Shown: positions 1-7,008, numbered from the stretch's first letter. The stretch is DNA of 64,000 nt from Pseudomonas trivialis (GCF_001439805.1 NZ_JYLK01000019.1:1-64000); one strand, 5' to 3'. Notes: generated by a model not told the origin, from the sequence alone. Numbers and translations: made by a program.

Positions 1-604
1 CCCGTGCCAGAAATCGACAAGCTGAAAGAAAATGTATCCGTATTTATACTGACGGGACTTTTTCCGGAATTGTTGGGCGCGCGAGCAGCTGGCTGGCTGG
101 AAAAAATCACTGGAATGTTCAGTGAGTTTACGGAGGGAACAGCATTAGCGGGAGGGGGCACGAGGGCTGGGGCGAGTGGGGTGCTTGAGGGGGGATCAGG
201 CGCAGAAGTTGCAAGTGGTGCAAAAGGTGCGCCCAACACATCTTTGCTTGATGAGTTAGCTGCTAATGGTGTGAAATTTACGCCAGAGAATGTCATAGCA
301 ACGACTCGCAACTCTAGCGGCCAAGTTGTATTCCTCGAGACTGGAAACTCGAAAGCCGGGTTGCAGCACATCATTGAGGAGCACGGTAGCCAATTTGCTC
401 AGATGGGCGTGTCTGAGGCTGAAATTCCGGGTATGGTAATGAAGGCTGTTTCTGATGGGAAGCTCGTTGGCTATCAAGGTGCTGGTACTGGGCGTCCAAT
501 TTATGAGCTAACTATAAATAAATGGGCAGCCGCAGCGAATTGCTGTGACCATTGGTGACAACGGATTTGTCGTCGGTGCAAATCCAAGGGGGAGCCTTAA
601 GTGA
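1..604 (+). pseudogene. CdiA/FHA-type exoprotein 3' end with frameshifted toxin domain
   Basis: The frame is open at the left window edge, so this is the 3' end of a longer gene, probably a two-partner-secretion exoprotein (inference). About 75 residues of pre-toxin sequence lead to the junction motif SGAKG (bases 217-227). A toxin domain of about 115 residues follows, containing FLETGNSKAGLQHIIEEHG and GTGRPIYELTIN, a pattern I know from CdiA C-terminal toxins that are probably RNases of the BECR fold. Bases 514-523 read ATAAATAAAT. Removing one AAAT unit restores NGQPQRIAVTIGDNGFVVGA and a stop at 602-604 that overlaps the immunity start as GTGA. As written, translation stops at 558, losing the last 28 or so residues, so the toxin is probably inactive. 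The domain name is moderately certain; the frameshift is clear. Confidence 0.8.
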
Positions 605-891
605 AAAATATAAAGTTGATGCCGGACTATCAATGTCATCCTCTTTGGAATATGTCACCCGATGAGTATGGGGACATAGCTCCTTGCGAACTTCCTATTT
701 CTGAGGAGCTTCAGCGACGTTTATCAAAGTGGGCTGCCATGTACGATGAAACACTCGATTCTGATTATCCGCCAAATTCTGGATTCAAGAGCGAGAAATT
801 AGAACGCGAATTCAAGCGGGAGGGCATGCTGCTAGCTGAGTGCTTGAGGGATGAGCTAGGTCCTGATTTTTCTATTTTTCTTAAAATTTAA
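601..891 (+). CDS. Presumed cognate immunity protein of cassette 1
   Basis: This 96-residue acidic protein starts at GTG, overlapping the stop of the frame-corrected toxin as GTGA. That arrangement implies translational coupling and is the classic toxin-immunity layout. The sequence begins MKNIKLMPDYQCHPLWN and contains PCELPISEEL. I recognise it only as a type often found directly behind GNSKAG-type CdiA toxins and cannot give a family name. No signal peptide or membrane segment is seen, consistent with a cytoplasmic antitoxin. The gene is intact although its toxin is broken. Confidence 0.7.
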   Translation: MKNIKLMPDYQCHPLWNMSPDEYGDIAPCELPISEELQRRLSKWAAMYDETLDSDYPPNSGFKSEKLEREFKREGMLLAECLRDELGPDFSIFLKI

Positions 892-1250
892 TTGGTCCAA
901 AAGCACCTGCCCAGAGCGACAGTCCGCCCGTGAAGAATGGATGGAAGGTTTGTGATGATGTTTATAATCAAACGGCTAAAGGTAACGACCCTTCTTGGTC
1001 TGCTGTCCGGGCTAGGTTTTGGAAAAACGAGGCATCTGCTCCCGATGCTGCGAGTACATATGGATCAGAGAACCTTGATCGAATGAGTAAAGGGCTCGCA
1101 CCGCAGCGATATAATGCGGATAAAGGTGGAGTTGAGTCTATGGAGTTGAGTCACGAACCCATTCCTGCTCGGGATGGATGGAAAGACTTTGTTCCTCGTT
1201 GGCCGCAAGATCACGCCGCTGTCGATCCTTACCGAAAGCCAGGATATTGA
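891..1250 (+). CDS. Orphan toxin fragment, HNH/ENDO VII-like nuclease (cassette 2)
   Basis: An open frame begins right after the previous immunity stop. It carries the junction motif as GPKA (bases 894-904, one base different from the other cassettes) and ends 3 bases before the next gene. The recognisable part runs ARFWKNEA ... ERMSKGLAPQR-like ... MESMELSHEP-like, then PRWPQDHAAVDPYR. The ordered histidines fit a small HNH/endonuclease VII nuclease toxin as seen at Rhs and CdiA tips. There is no plausible start codon or ribosome site at the fragment's beginning, so it looks promoterless and only usable by recombination into an upstream exoprotein gene. Family level is moderately certain; DNA cleavage is inferred. 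Confidence 0.6.
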   Translation: MGPKAPAQSDSPPVKNGWKVCDDVYNQTAKGNDPSWSAVRARFWKNEASAPDAASTYGSENLDRMSKGLAPQRYNADKGGVESMELSHEPIPARDGWKDFVPRWPQDHAAVDPYRKPGY

Positions 1251-1253
1251 TAA

Positions 1254-1705
1254 ATGACGGAAACACTGTTTTCAATTTTTCAGCGGACTCGAGGGGCTCC
1301 TATTGAAGTTGCTGAGGGGCTTGCGCACCCGATTTTTCAAAAAAAGATTAGGGCAGGCCGAAGCAGATTCTTGGCTCGAAGGTTGAAATCATCTAAACAG
1401 CTGGTGTCTGGACTGCGTTTAAAAGTGGTAAAGGGCGAGCTAGAAGTAAATAACCAGCGTCACTCTGAAATAATTTTATGGTCTAATACTAGCCCGGGGT
1501 CAGTTTTTTTACGGTGGTTTCCAAAAAAGCTTGCGAACTAAAGGTCTGGAATGTATGGCGTGTGAACGATATCGTGCAGGCTTGGGTTGGGAACGCAGGA
1601 ATTGTAATAAGTGAAGAGGGATGCATAACAAAATTGGAGTGTAGTGGCGGCACTGAGGTAGTCGACTTTTCTACTTTGGTTTTCCAGATCGAGTCGATTG
1701 ATTAA
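1254..1705 (+). pseudogene. Immunity gene of cassette 2, split by a frameshift
   Basis: The frame opens at ATG 1254, three bases after the toxin stop, and runs to 1541. A second frame reading SKKACELKVWNVWRVNDIVQ continues from about 1514 to 1705. The two join smoothly if one T is added to the seven-T run at 1504-1510, giving a single protein of about 150 residues. A one-base loss in this run is therefore the likely lesion; a sequencing error in the homopolymer is the alternative. I do not recognise the family. The toxin upstream looks intact while its antidote is broken, which suggests the cassette is not expressed. Confidence 0.6.
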
Positions 1706-2068
1706 TATTCACTACTCGGTGCAAAAGGCATTCCCTCTATTCCTGACTCAGGAGCAAGTAGTGCAGCTAATGCTGCTAGACTCAAAATGCAAATGGTTGC
1801 TGAGCAGGCGGCCGGAGCAAGGGCACCTACACAGATCACTAGCTATTCAAATCACGCATTGGAGCAATTTGCAGGAAGGGATGGTGGCATTGGTGTAAGC
1901 CAGTCAGCACTCAGTGGAGCTTGGTCTAGTCCTCTAAAGATTAAATATGTCCCTTTAAAGTACGGTCCAACATTTAGGTATACGGGGACGGATGCAGTCA
2001 TAGTGGTCAATGCTGAAGGTAAAGTTGTCACCGGTTGGGGAAAATCAGCTGCGGGGACCGGTAAATGA
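1706..2068 (+). CDS. Orphan toxin fragment, DUF4258-like presumptive RNase (cassette 3)
   Basis: The open frame starts just after the preceding stop with the GAKG junction (1718-1728), then a Ser/Ala-rich linker and a domain of about 75 residues. The domain contains ITSYSNHALEQFAGRDGG, GVSQSAL, FRYTGTDAVIVVN and GKVVTGW. A histidine in (S/T)xHAxxQ, a VS motif and a C-terminal VVVN-xxGKVVT strand match the DUF4258 type, thought to share the BECR fold of RelE/colicin-like RNases. An internal ATG at 1787 is unlikely to be a real start because the junction lies upstream in frame. The stop overlaps the next ATG as ATGA. Confidence 0.6.
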   Translation, partial: YSLLGAKGIPSIPDSGASSAANAARLKMQMVAEQAAGARAPTQITSYSNHALEQFAGRDGGIGVSQSALSGAWSSPLKIKYVPLKYGPTFRYTGTDAVIVVNAEGKVVTGWGKSAAGTGK

Positions 2069-2322
2069 GTAGCCTCTTAACAAGCGCCCAATTACAGCTT
2101 TTATTGGCGTTGTGCTTTATGGCAGGAGAGCACCAACTGGCACTGGCTGAGAAATTACTTAATAGTTCATTATCCTCAAGTGAGGTGGATGAGCTTTGCG
2201 AGTTGATTTCTAATGAATTTTTAATAAATGGAATAGAGGAAAGCTTCGAGCCGAATGGTTATGGCCTTGAGCTAGAACTGCTTCTGGATGCGGTCAACAG
2301 AGGTCATGGTCAAGGTCGTTAG
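2065..2322 (+). CDS. Presumed immunity protein of cassette 3
   Basis: This 85-residue, acidic, mostly helical protein starts at an ATG overlapping the toxin stop (ATGA), so it is translationally coupled to the upstream fragment. It begins MSSLLTSAQLQLLLALCFM and is leucine-rich, but has no signal peptide or clear transmembrane helix. No family is recognised; the immunity role rests on position and overlap. It ends 22 bases before the next toxin frame. Confidence 0.6.
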   Translation: MSSLLTSAQLQLLLALCFMAGEHQLALAEKLLNSSLSSSEVDELCELISNEFLINGIEESFEPNGYGLELELLLDAVNRGHGQGR

Positions 2323-2344
2323 AGTTTCGTAATTTTTTGGCTCT

Positions 2345-2821
2345 TTGGTTGGTGCAAAAGCGACTGCGACCTTGATTGACACTGCTCCGATGGCCCAACG
2401 GGTCATGGGCGTGCGAGCTGGATTGCCGTCTGGTTTACGGCGAAGTGGTAACGTAGCTGTCGCGGAAATAGATATACTTGGAATACCTAATCAGATGGCC
2501 GCACACAGCCAAGTTTCTGATGCTGGTAAGGGGCTTATCGGCTCCGGAAATGGGAATTTTGTCGCTCAATTTGTACCCAATAAGGCTGGAGACTTGGTTT
2601 ATCGGGGATTAGATACAGAGTACAAAATTCTAGATAATATCGCTGACCAGTTGGGGAGAAATACCTCCGTAAGCGGAACAGTAAATATCCTTACGGAGAA
2701 AGCGGCTTGTGCCAGCTGTCTGAATGTGACTGAGCAGTTTAAGGCAAAGTACCTTAATATTACCGTTAATATTCTTGACAATCAGGGTGTTATGTTACGC
2801 CCTCCGAGGAAGACGCCGTAA
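2345..2821 (+). CDS. Orphan toxin fragment, deaminase-fold (cassette 4)
   Basis: The frame starts at the VGAKA junction (bases 2351-2361) and encodes about 158 residues. It contains NVAVAEIDI, AHS (His54), DTEYKILDNIADQLG (91-104) and TEKAACASC with Cys122 and Cys125. A histidine followed by a CxxC pair is the zinc site of the cytidine-deaminase fold. The overall pattern matches the bacterial toxin deaminases typified by BURPS668_1122, which act on nucleic acid bases in target cells (family knowledge). The glutamate usually next to the first histidine is replaced by Ser in AHS, so the proton-shuttle residue is not obvious. The stop shares one base with the next start (TAATG). Confidence 0.65.
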   Translation: MVGAKATATLIDTAPMAQRVMGVRAGLPSGLRRSGNVAVAEIDILGIPNQMAAHSQVSDAGKGLIGSGNGNFVAQFVPNKAGDLVYRGLDTEYKILDNIADQLGRNTSVSGTVNILTEKAACASCLNVTEQFKAKYLNITVNILDNQGVMLRPPRKTP

Positions 2822-3174
2822 TGGAAGATAGAGTGACTTATGGTGAAATCCGGGCTTGGTTTCTGGGTAGCTATTATAGCTATTGCAAGATCAAGCTTAG
2901 CCACCAAAGCTCATGGGCTGAAGGTGAAAGTGAAGTGGGTTATGCTTATGGCGAGCTTGAAAACTCATTTGAATTGCCTATTGAAAAGTTAATGCTAGAA
3001 GTTATAGCACTTATTCTTTCGGCAGGGCGATCTCCGGAAAAAGTCAAAAAATACCATCTGGATACCATCTCTAAATTGTTAGAGGAGATTGAAATCTCCT
3101 CGACCTTGGAAGATCTGCCTTTTGATGAAGTGGTAGAGCTCAAAAATGACCTTAGGTTATTAGGTGTATGCTAA
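2821..3174 (+). CDS. Presumed immunity protein of the deaminase cassette
   Basis: This 117-residue acidic protein begins directly at the toxin stop (TAATG). It starts MEDRVTYGEIRAWFLGSYYS and is helix-rich with many Glu and Leu residues. It has no export signal. I cannot name a Pfam family with confidence. One-to-one pairing and coupling with the deaminase toxin support an immunity function. Confidence 0.6.
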   Translation: MEDRVTYGEIRAWFLGSYYSYCKIKLSHQSSWAEGESEVGYAYGELENSFELPIEKLMLEVIALILSAGRSPEKVKKYHLDTISKLLEEIEISSTLEDLPFDEVVELKNDLRLLGVC

Positions 3175-3205
3175 GAGGCTAAGGCAGTTATAGTCCGAAA
3201 TATTT

Positions 3206-3547
3206 GTTGGTGCAAAAGCAACTGGTCCGGTAGATAAGCTTCCACCTCTACGGCAAGCACATGTCGATGAAGTTAATAGTTTGTCAGAGATTAGTTTCAG
3301 TATGCGCGCAGCGGGTGCAACACCAGAGCAAGTCGCTCGCCAACTCCATCAGACACGCTGTGAGTTAGGTGTTCAATATAAGGATCTAACACCACCTGAT
3401 AAGCTTGCAGAGATTTATGAGCGAAACTTTCGAGTATACGGGGACAAGCTTGGGCCATCCATTGATTGGCTGAGAGCTAAAGGCAAAAGCTGGGAGCAGA
3501 TAACTGAGTCTGCAAGTCGTTCAGGCGGGAAGGATTTAGGTTTTTAA
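3206..3547 (+). CDS. Orphan toxin fragment of unknown activity (cassette 5)
   Basis: The frame opens at the VGAKA junction (3209-3219) and gives about 113 residues ending in KGKSWEQITESASRSGGKDLGF-like sequence. Middle motifs are LPPLRQAHVDEVNSLS, GATPEQVARQLHQ and YGDKLGPSIDWLR. I have seen this domain repeatedly at the C-termini of Pseudomonas hemagglutinin/CdiA proteins, but I do not know its biochemical activity. A TTG at 3281 could serve as an internal start, though the in-frame junction upstream argues for a displaced 3' cassette. It ends two bases before the next gene. Confidence 0.6.
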   Translation, partial: VGAKATGPVDKLPPLRQAHVDEVNSLSEISFSMRAAGATPEQVARQLHQTRCELGVQYKDLTPPDKLAEIYERNFRVYGDKLGPSIDWLRAKGKSWEQITESASRSGGKDLGF

Positions 3548-3549
3548 AT

Positions 3550-3822
3550 ATGACTGATGAATTTGCATCAATAGTGCTGGGTGATGAATACGATGCGGTG
3601 TTGCGTAACGCCCTACACATTGTTTTATTCAGGCTTGGTGCTGTAGGCATTGATAAGTCATGGGCGGTTGGAGGCTCTCAAGAAATTAAAGTGGCAGAGG
3701 TTGAGTTGATGGGTGGGAAAGTTAAAATTGAGTCAGAAACATTCGTAGGTCTTACTATATTCGGCCCCCAGTTTATTGTTGATGAAATAGCCGATAAAGT
3801 GCGTCAGGAACTTTCTCTATAA
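3550..3822 (+). CDS. Presumed immunity protein of cassette 5
   Basis: This 90-residue protein starts MTDEFASIVLGDEYDAVLRN two bases after the toxin stop. It is acidic, with alternating beta and helix tendency (KVKIESETFVGLTIFGP), and has no signal peptide. The family is not recognised. It is the last gene before a strong hairpin terminator, so it closes the first toxin-immunity series. Confidence 0.6.
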   Translation: MTDEFASIVLGDEYDAVLRNALHIVLFRLGAVGIDKSWAVGGSQEIKVAEVELMGGKVKIESETFVGLTIFGPQFIVDEIADKVRQELSL

Positions 3823-3868
3823 GGAAGGTCTGAAGTAAGCCAATTTTAAAGGACCTGAGTTGATCTGG

Positions 3869-3891
3869 CACCGGCCTTGCGCCGGTGTTTT
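3869..3891 (+). terminator. Rho-independent terminator closing the first cassette series
   Basis: CACCGGC (3869-3875) pairs with GCCGGTG (3881-3887) around a CTTGC loop and is followed by TTTT. The segment from about 3852 resembles the terminator at 5038-5061 (shared GATCTG, CCGGC and GCCGGTGTTTT), as if two arrays once had the same end. Confidence 0.75.
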
Positions 3892-3912
3892 GCACCCTAT
3901 CTGCACCTTGGT

Positions 3913-4053
3913 AAGCGTGGCAGTTGCCATTTGTTCCGCCACACCATGGCCACCCTGATGCTGGAGAACGGCGCCGATATTCGTTTCATCCAGGCCATGC
4001 TCGGGCATGTCAGTCTGAACATCCCCTCATCCGAGCAGCGGTGGGTATGGTGA
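3913..4053 (+). pseudogene. Tyrosine recombinase (XerC/D-like integrase) C-terminal remnant
   Basis: The frame beginning KRGSCHLFRHTMATLMLENG and continuing DIRFIQAMLGHV is the box-II region of a XerC/D-type phage or transposon integrase, with the HxxR motif (HLFRHT) and the LGH motif. Upstream catalytic parts and the downstream nucleophile tyrosine are missing; after LGHV the frame degrades and stops at 4051-4053. It marks an old integration or rearrangement between the two cassette series. The stretch 4054-4150 holds nothing recognisable. Confidence 0.7.
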
Positions 4054-4152
4054 TGGCGGTGTAGTTGCCCTGACGATTCACACTGGCATGATTCAATCGG
4101 ATGGATCGCTCAAGCTGAATACACCATTTTCTGGGTTTACCAGGAGCCAAAA

Positions 4153-4350
4153 ATGAAGTTAGCTCTATATTCTCGTGTGAAATATGTTGGCCCAAATGGG
4201 CACTATCACTGCATTGGTGACAATGAAATAGGCTACATCATAGAAGATTATGGTGATGGAAATTATGAGGTGGAGTTCTGTGAGCCTGATGGTTCCACAA
4301 GGGCCCAGTCCGTAATTCCCGAGAGTTTTTTGCAATCTGCTGAGGATTAG
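4153..4350 (+). CDS. Orphan DUF4926-like immunity protein
   Basis: This 65-residue protein begins MKLALYSRVKYVGPNGHYH and contains IGYIIEDYGDGNYEVEFCEPDG. A small SH3-like beta protein with a G-x-I-x-(D/E)-Y-x-x-G-x-YEVEF core is typical of DUF4926, a family often found as immunity proteins. Its toxin is absent: the sequence upstream is the integrase remnant. The ribosome site (AGGAGCC about 6 bases before the ATG) is good, so it could be translated alone. Confidence 0.6.
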   Translation: MKLALYSRVKYVGPNGHYHCIGDNEIGYIIEDYGDGNYEVEFCEPDGSTRAQSVIPESFLQSAED

Positions 4351-4375
4351 TTAATGCAGAAGTAGCTGGGCTGTT

Positions 4376-4740
4376 GTAGATGACACAATCAAGGCATTAC
4401 CAGCCCCAAGGCAAATAGATGCATCGTGGAGCGCGAGCACTTATAACAAAGGCGGTTTGATGACAGGTGTTGAGCATGTATTCTATCGCCATGGACCTGA
4501 CTCAAGATTTACGAATGTTAGTAAGTTTTCGCAAGGAACATCTGTTAAAGATATCTCTAGTTATGTTGATAACGCACTGAGATATGGGAAAGTAAATTCT
4601 AATGGCAGGTGGGCACGTTATTGAGTACAACGCAGGTAAGGTGATTGGAACAAACGCCTCAGGCGCTCCAACATCGACAATCAAAATAAATGTTCGGGGT
4701 GGGGTGATTCAGACTGCATTCCCGTACTGGTTAGGAATGA
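4376..4740 (+). pseudogene. Toxin fragment with frameshift (cassette 7)
   Basis: The first frame contains DDTIKALPAPRQIDASWSAS, then GVEHVFYRHGPDSRF and GTSVKDISSYVDNALRYG, and stops at 4622. Reading continues in the next frame from about 4602 as AGGHVIEYNAGKVIGTNASG and VRGGVIQTAFP. The two halves form one domain I have met at CdiA C-termini (EHVFYRH ... YVDNALRYG ... VIEYNxGKVIGTN); it may be RNase-like, but its activity is not known to me. The junction is at AATGGCAGGTGGG (4601-4613), a one-base insertion or two-base deletion. The second half then runs in frame into the immunity gene without a stop, implying a second lesion near 4725-4735. Confidence 0.6.
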
Positions 4741-4742
4741 TT

Positions 4743-5012
4743 ATGAGCAGTGGCGGCACAATAATAGAACGATTTGTCGCTCAAGAGTTGGACGACAGCG
4801 TTCGCTCTATTTTGAAAGATGCCTTTGATGAGCGGATTTGCTCAAAGAGCGTTCTGTTTAGGGAGTTCGAGTTTAATTGCTTTGACGTTTCTTTGGACTT
4901 TGAAAAAGGCATCGTCACATTGCAAGATGTTCTTTCCGCAGGAGAGAGTAGCTTTCTTGATATACCGATACGTGATTTTATCTCTGCTTGTGGTTTGAAT
5001 GTCTCTTGTTAA
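4743..5012 (+). CDS. Presumed immunity protein of cassette 7
   Basis: This protein of about 89 residues starts at ATG 4743, preceded by AGGA at 4733-4736; ATG 4737 is an alternative. It begins MSSGGTIIERFVAQELDDSV and ends ISACGLNVSC. It is acidic and soluble. At present its frame is continuous with the toxin remnant upstream, so a fusion product is also possible. It is followed closely by a terminator. Family not recognised; role inferred from position. Confidence 0.5.
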   Translation: MSSGGTIIERFVAQELDDSVRSILKDAFDERICSKSVLFREFEFNCFDVSLDFEKGIVTLQDVLSAGESSFLDIPIRDFISACGLNVSC

Positions 5013-5037
5013 TTGTAGAGGCCTAGATGTGATCTGA

Positions 5038-5061
5038 CGCCGGCCTAGTGCCGGTGTTTTT
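5038..5061 (+). terminator. Terminator closing the second cassette series
   Basis: CGCCGGC and GCCGGTG form a 7-bp stem with one G-U pair around a CTAGT loop, followed by a run of five T. It is a near copy of the terminator at 3869-3891. The IS256-like left end begins immediately after it. Confidence 0.7.
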
Positions 5062-6213
5062 GGGACTGTCATAAATTTTGTGTTCGGGCATAACATGTTG
5101 ATAGAGGTGCATGTATGCCGACCAAAAAGAAACCGGGCCGTGAGGCCCCGCGAGACCTTCCATCCATTCCCCAAGAGCTGATCGACCAGTTCGTCAGCGG
5201 CCCGATGAGTGCCGAAGCCATTCAGGATGCCTCGATGGCGTTCAAAAAGGCGCTGATCGAGCGAGCCCTTGGTGCTGAGTTGGGCCACCACCTTGGCTAT
5301 CCTCAGGGCGCGGAGCGCCCTGAGGAAGACGTCTCTCACAACTTCATCAGTTCTGTCACTGACGCAGTTTTGGAGGAGGTTACCGCCTGGCAACAGCGAC
5401 CGCTTGAACCGATGTACCCGGTAATTTTCTTCGATGCATTGCGAGTCAAAATTCGCGACGAAGGCCTGGTTCGCAACAAAGCGATCTACTTGGCACTGGG
5501 CGTATTGCCGGACGGAACGCGAGATATCCTGGGCATTTGGATTGAAACAACCGAAGGCGCCAAGTTTTGGATGAAGGTCTTTAACGATCTGAAAACCCGA
5601 GGCGTCGAAGACGTCTTGATCGCCGTAACTGACGGTCTCAAAGGCATGCCCGAAGCGCTGAGTGCTGTGTTTCCTGAGACGGCGTTGCAGACCTGCATCG
5701 TCCACCTGATCCGTAACAGCCTCGATTACGCCCCGTGGGACAAGCGCCGTGAGCTGGCCAAGGCACTGAAACCGATCTATCAAGCACTCAATGCTGACGC
5801 CGCAGAACAAGCGCTACTGGCTTTCGAGGCCGGGCCTTGGGGTAAGCAATATCCGACAGTCGTATCGGCTTGGAAACGTGCTTGGGATCGAGTTATCCCG
5901 TTCTTCGTGTTTCCCCCGGCGATACGCAAAGTGATTTACACAACCAATGCCATCGAGAGTATCAATGCCCAGTTGCGCAAGGTCATCAAGACGCGAGGCC
6001 ACTTCCCAACGGATGAGGCCGCGACAAAGCTAATCTGGCTGGCATTACGAAATATCACCGCGAACTGGGGCAGTGCGGCTCATGATTGGAAGAGCGCGAT
6101 GAATCAATTTGCGATTCTGTACGGAGATCGATTTATCAGGCCGACCTGGTAAAGATAGGGCCTGCCTGACGGCAGGCCGTAACCGGCCCGAACACAAAAA
6201 ATCTGACACTCTC
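5062..6213 (+). mobile_element. IS256-family insertion sequence, internally shortened
   Basis: The ends are imperfect inverted repeats: left 5062-5089 ends in TTTTGTGTTCGGGC, and right 6186-6213 begins GCCCGAACACAAAAA; about 23 of 28 positions match. One transposase gene lies between them. I find no 8-9 bp direct target repeat outside the ends (left GTGTTTTT, right CATGAAAG), so the flanks were probably rearranged after insertion. The right end cuts into a toxin gene, whose 3' tail survives. Confidence 0.8.
5115..6152 (+). CDS. IS256-family (Mutator-type) transposase with internal deletion
   Basis: This DDE transposase is 345 residues; relatives are usually about 400-420. Catalytic residues appear as FFDALRV (Asp107), AVTDGLKGMPEA (Asp173) and TTNAIESINAQLRK (Glu281). 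Between AERPEED (about 66-72) and FISSVTDAV (about 77-85), relatives carry some 60-70 more residues with the DNA-binding and helix-turn-helix part. Here they are missing without loss of frame. The catalytic core may fold, but end recognition is probably impaired. This judgement rests on my recollection of full-length relatives. Confidence 0.8.
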   Translation: MPTKKKPGREAPRDLPSIPQELIDQFVSGPMSAEAIQDASMAFKKALIERALGAELGHHLGYPQGAERPEEDVSHNFISSVTDAVLEEVTAWQQRPLEPMYPVIFFDALRVKIRDEGLVRNKAIYLALGVLPDGTRDILGIWIETTEGAKFWMKVFNDLKTRGVEDVLIAVTDGLKGMPEALSAVFPETALQTCIVHLIRNSLDYAPWDKRRELAKALKPIYQALNADAAEQALLAFEAGPWGKQYPTVVSAWKRAWDRVIPFFVFPPAIRKVIYTTNAIESINAQLRKVIKTRGHFPTDEAATKLIWLALRNITANWGSAAHDWKSAMNQFAILYGDRFIRPTW

Positions 6214-6214
6214 C

Positions 6215-6331
6215 ATGAAAGATTTGTCGAATAAGATGAGTGCCCAAGCAGGGCGCGAAGTTAATTTTATGATCTATGACTCTGCGGCAACAGCCGCAAG
6301 TCGTGCTCCGAGTGCGGTGTTACCGAAATGA
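6215..6331 (+). pseudogene. 3' tail of a toxin gene cut by the IS256 element
   Basis: Directly after the right IS end an open frame of 38 codons reads MKDLSNKMSAQAGREVNFMI and ends APSAVLPK, with its stop overlapping the next ATG (AAATGA). The coupling to an immunity-like gene marks it as the last part of a toxin whose 5' part and junction were lost. The fragment is too short to name a family. Confidence 0.55.
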
Positions 6332-6651
6332 CTATTGTGTATGATCTCTATGGTGCGGAAAAATCATGTCTTCTGTCGGCGAGAAGTGATCTGGAAAGAG
6401 CGCTGGGAGAGACTTTTGAGGAAAGGGATAGCTCTTATCAAGGTGGTATTTACTATATGTGGGGTAGGAATGATTCAGAGAATTTTGTTTTAAAATTAAA
6501 TATTGATCCTTTTGACGGCGATCCAGTAGAGCAGGACTACGCGAGCTATAAAGTCTTGCTCTATGTAAACGCTACAAATCGTTCATCGGATATAGAAAAA
6601 TTGATTAGTCAAGTTAGTGTTTTTAAGTTACTGAGGCATGAAATTCTTTAA
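6328..6651 (+). CDS. Orphaned immunity protein behind the IS256 element
   Basis: This 107-residue acidic protein begins MTIVYDLYGAEKSCLLSARS and contains GGIYYMWGRNDSENFVLKLN. Its ATG overlaps the stop of the truncated toxin. Family is not recognised. It remains intact although its toxin partner is destroyed. Only one base follows its stop before the next open toxin frame. Confidence 0.6.
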   Translation: MTIVYDLYGAEKSCLLSARSDLERALGETFEERDSSYQGGIYYMWGRNDSENFVLKLNIDPFDGDPVEQDYASYKVLLYVNATNRSSDIEKLISQVSVFKLLRHEIL

Positions 6652-7008
6652 ATAACACCAAGGCTAGTCGGTGCAAAAGGTGTACTTCGAATAGACCCAA
6701 ATGGAAGCTTTACTCAGAGGGATGAATTGGTTGACCCGAGTAGGGTGGATAGCCAAACTGGTCTGACAAATTTGGATCTCATGAAAAATGGATTGGCTCC
6801 ATATGGGCCTGATGGAAAGAAGGTAAATCTGCATCATATGCTGCAAATCCAAGACGGTCCAATTGCTGAGGTTACGCAAAGCTTTCACCAACAAAATAGT
6901 GGTGCTATTCATATAAATTCGGGTTCTGATATTTCTTCTGGAATCAACAGGTCACAGTTTGAAAAGTGGAAAAAAGACTATTGGAGAAGCCGAGCAAGTA
7001 ATTTTTGA
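6652..7008 (+). CDS. Orphan toxin fragment, LHH-type HNH/ENDO VII nuclease (cassette 9)
   Basis: The open frame starts directly after the previous stop, with VGAKG at 6667-6681, and gives about 118 residues. It contains LTNLDLMKNGLAPYGPDGKK, then VNLHHMLQIQDGPIAEV, SFHQQNSGAIHIN and RSQFEKWKKDYWRSRASNF. The LHH motif followed by SFHxxN and IH is diagnostic of the LHH group of HNH/ENDO VII nuclease toxins (family knowledge). A TTG at 6727 could be an internal start, but the junction is in frame upstream. All key histidines are present, so the toxin half looks intact. Confidence 0.75.
   Translation: MTPRLVGAKGVLRIDPNGSFTQRDELVDPSRVDSQTGLTNLDLMKNGLAPYGPDGKKVNLHHMLQIQDGPIAEVTQSFHQQNSGAIHINSGSDISSGINRSQFEKWKKDYWRSRASNF

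Noticed and set aside
4842..5810. 322-codon minus-strand frame over the IS256 region
   Set aside because: It is a shadow of the transposase gene on the other strand, with no recognisable protein motifs.
5054..6221. Target-site duplication around the IS256 element
   Set aside because: Bases outside the inverted repeats (GTGTTTTT and CATGAAAG) do not match, even allowing shifts of one or two bases.
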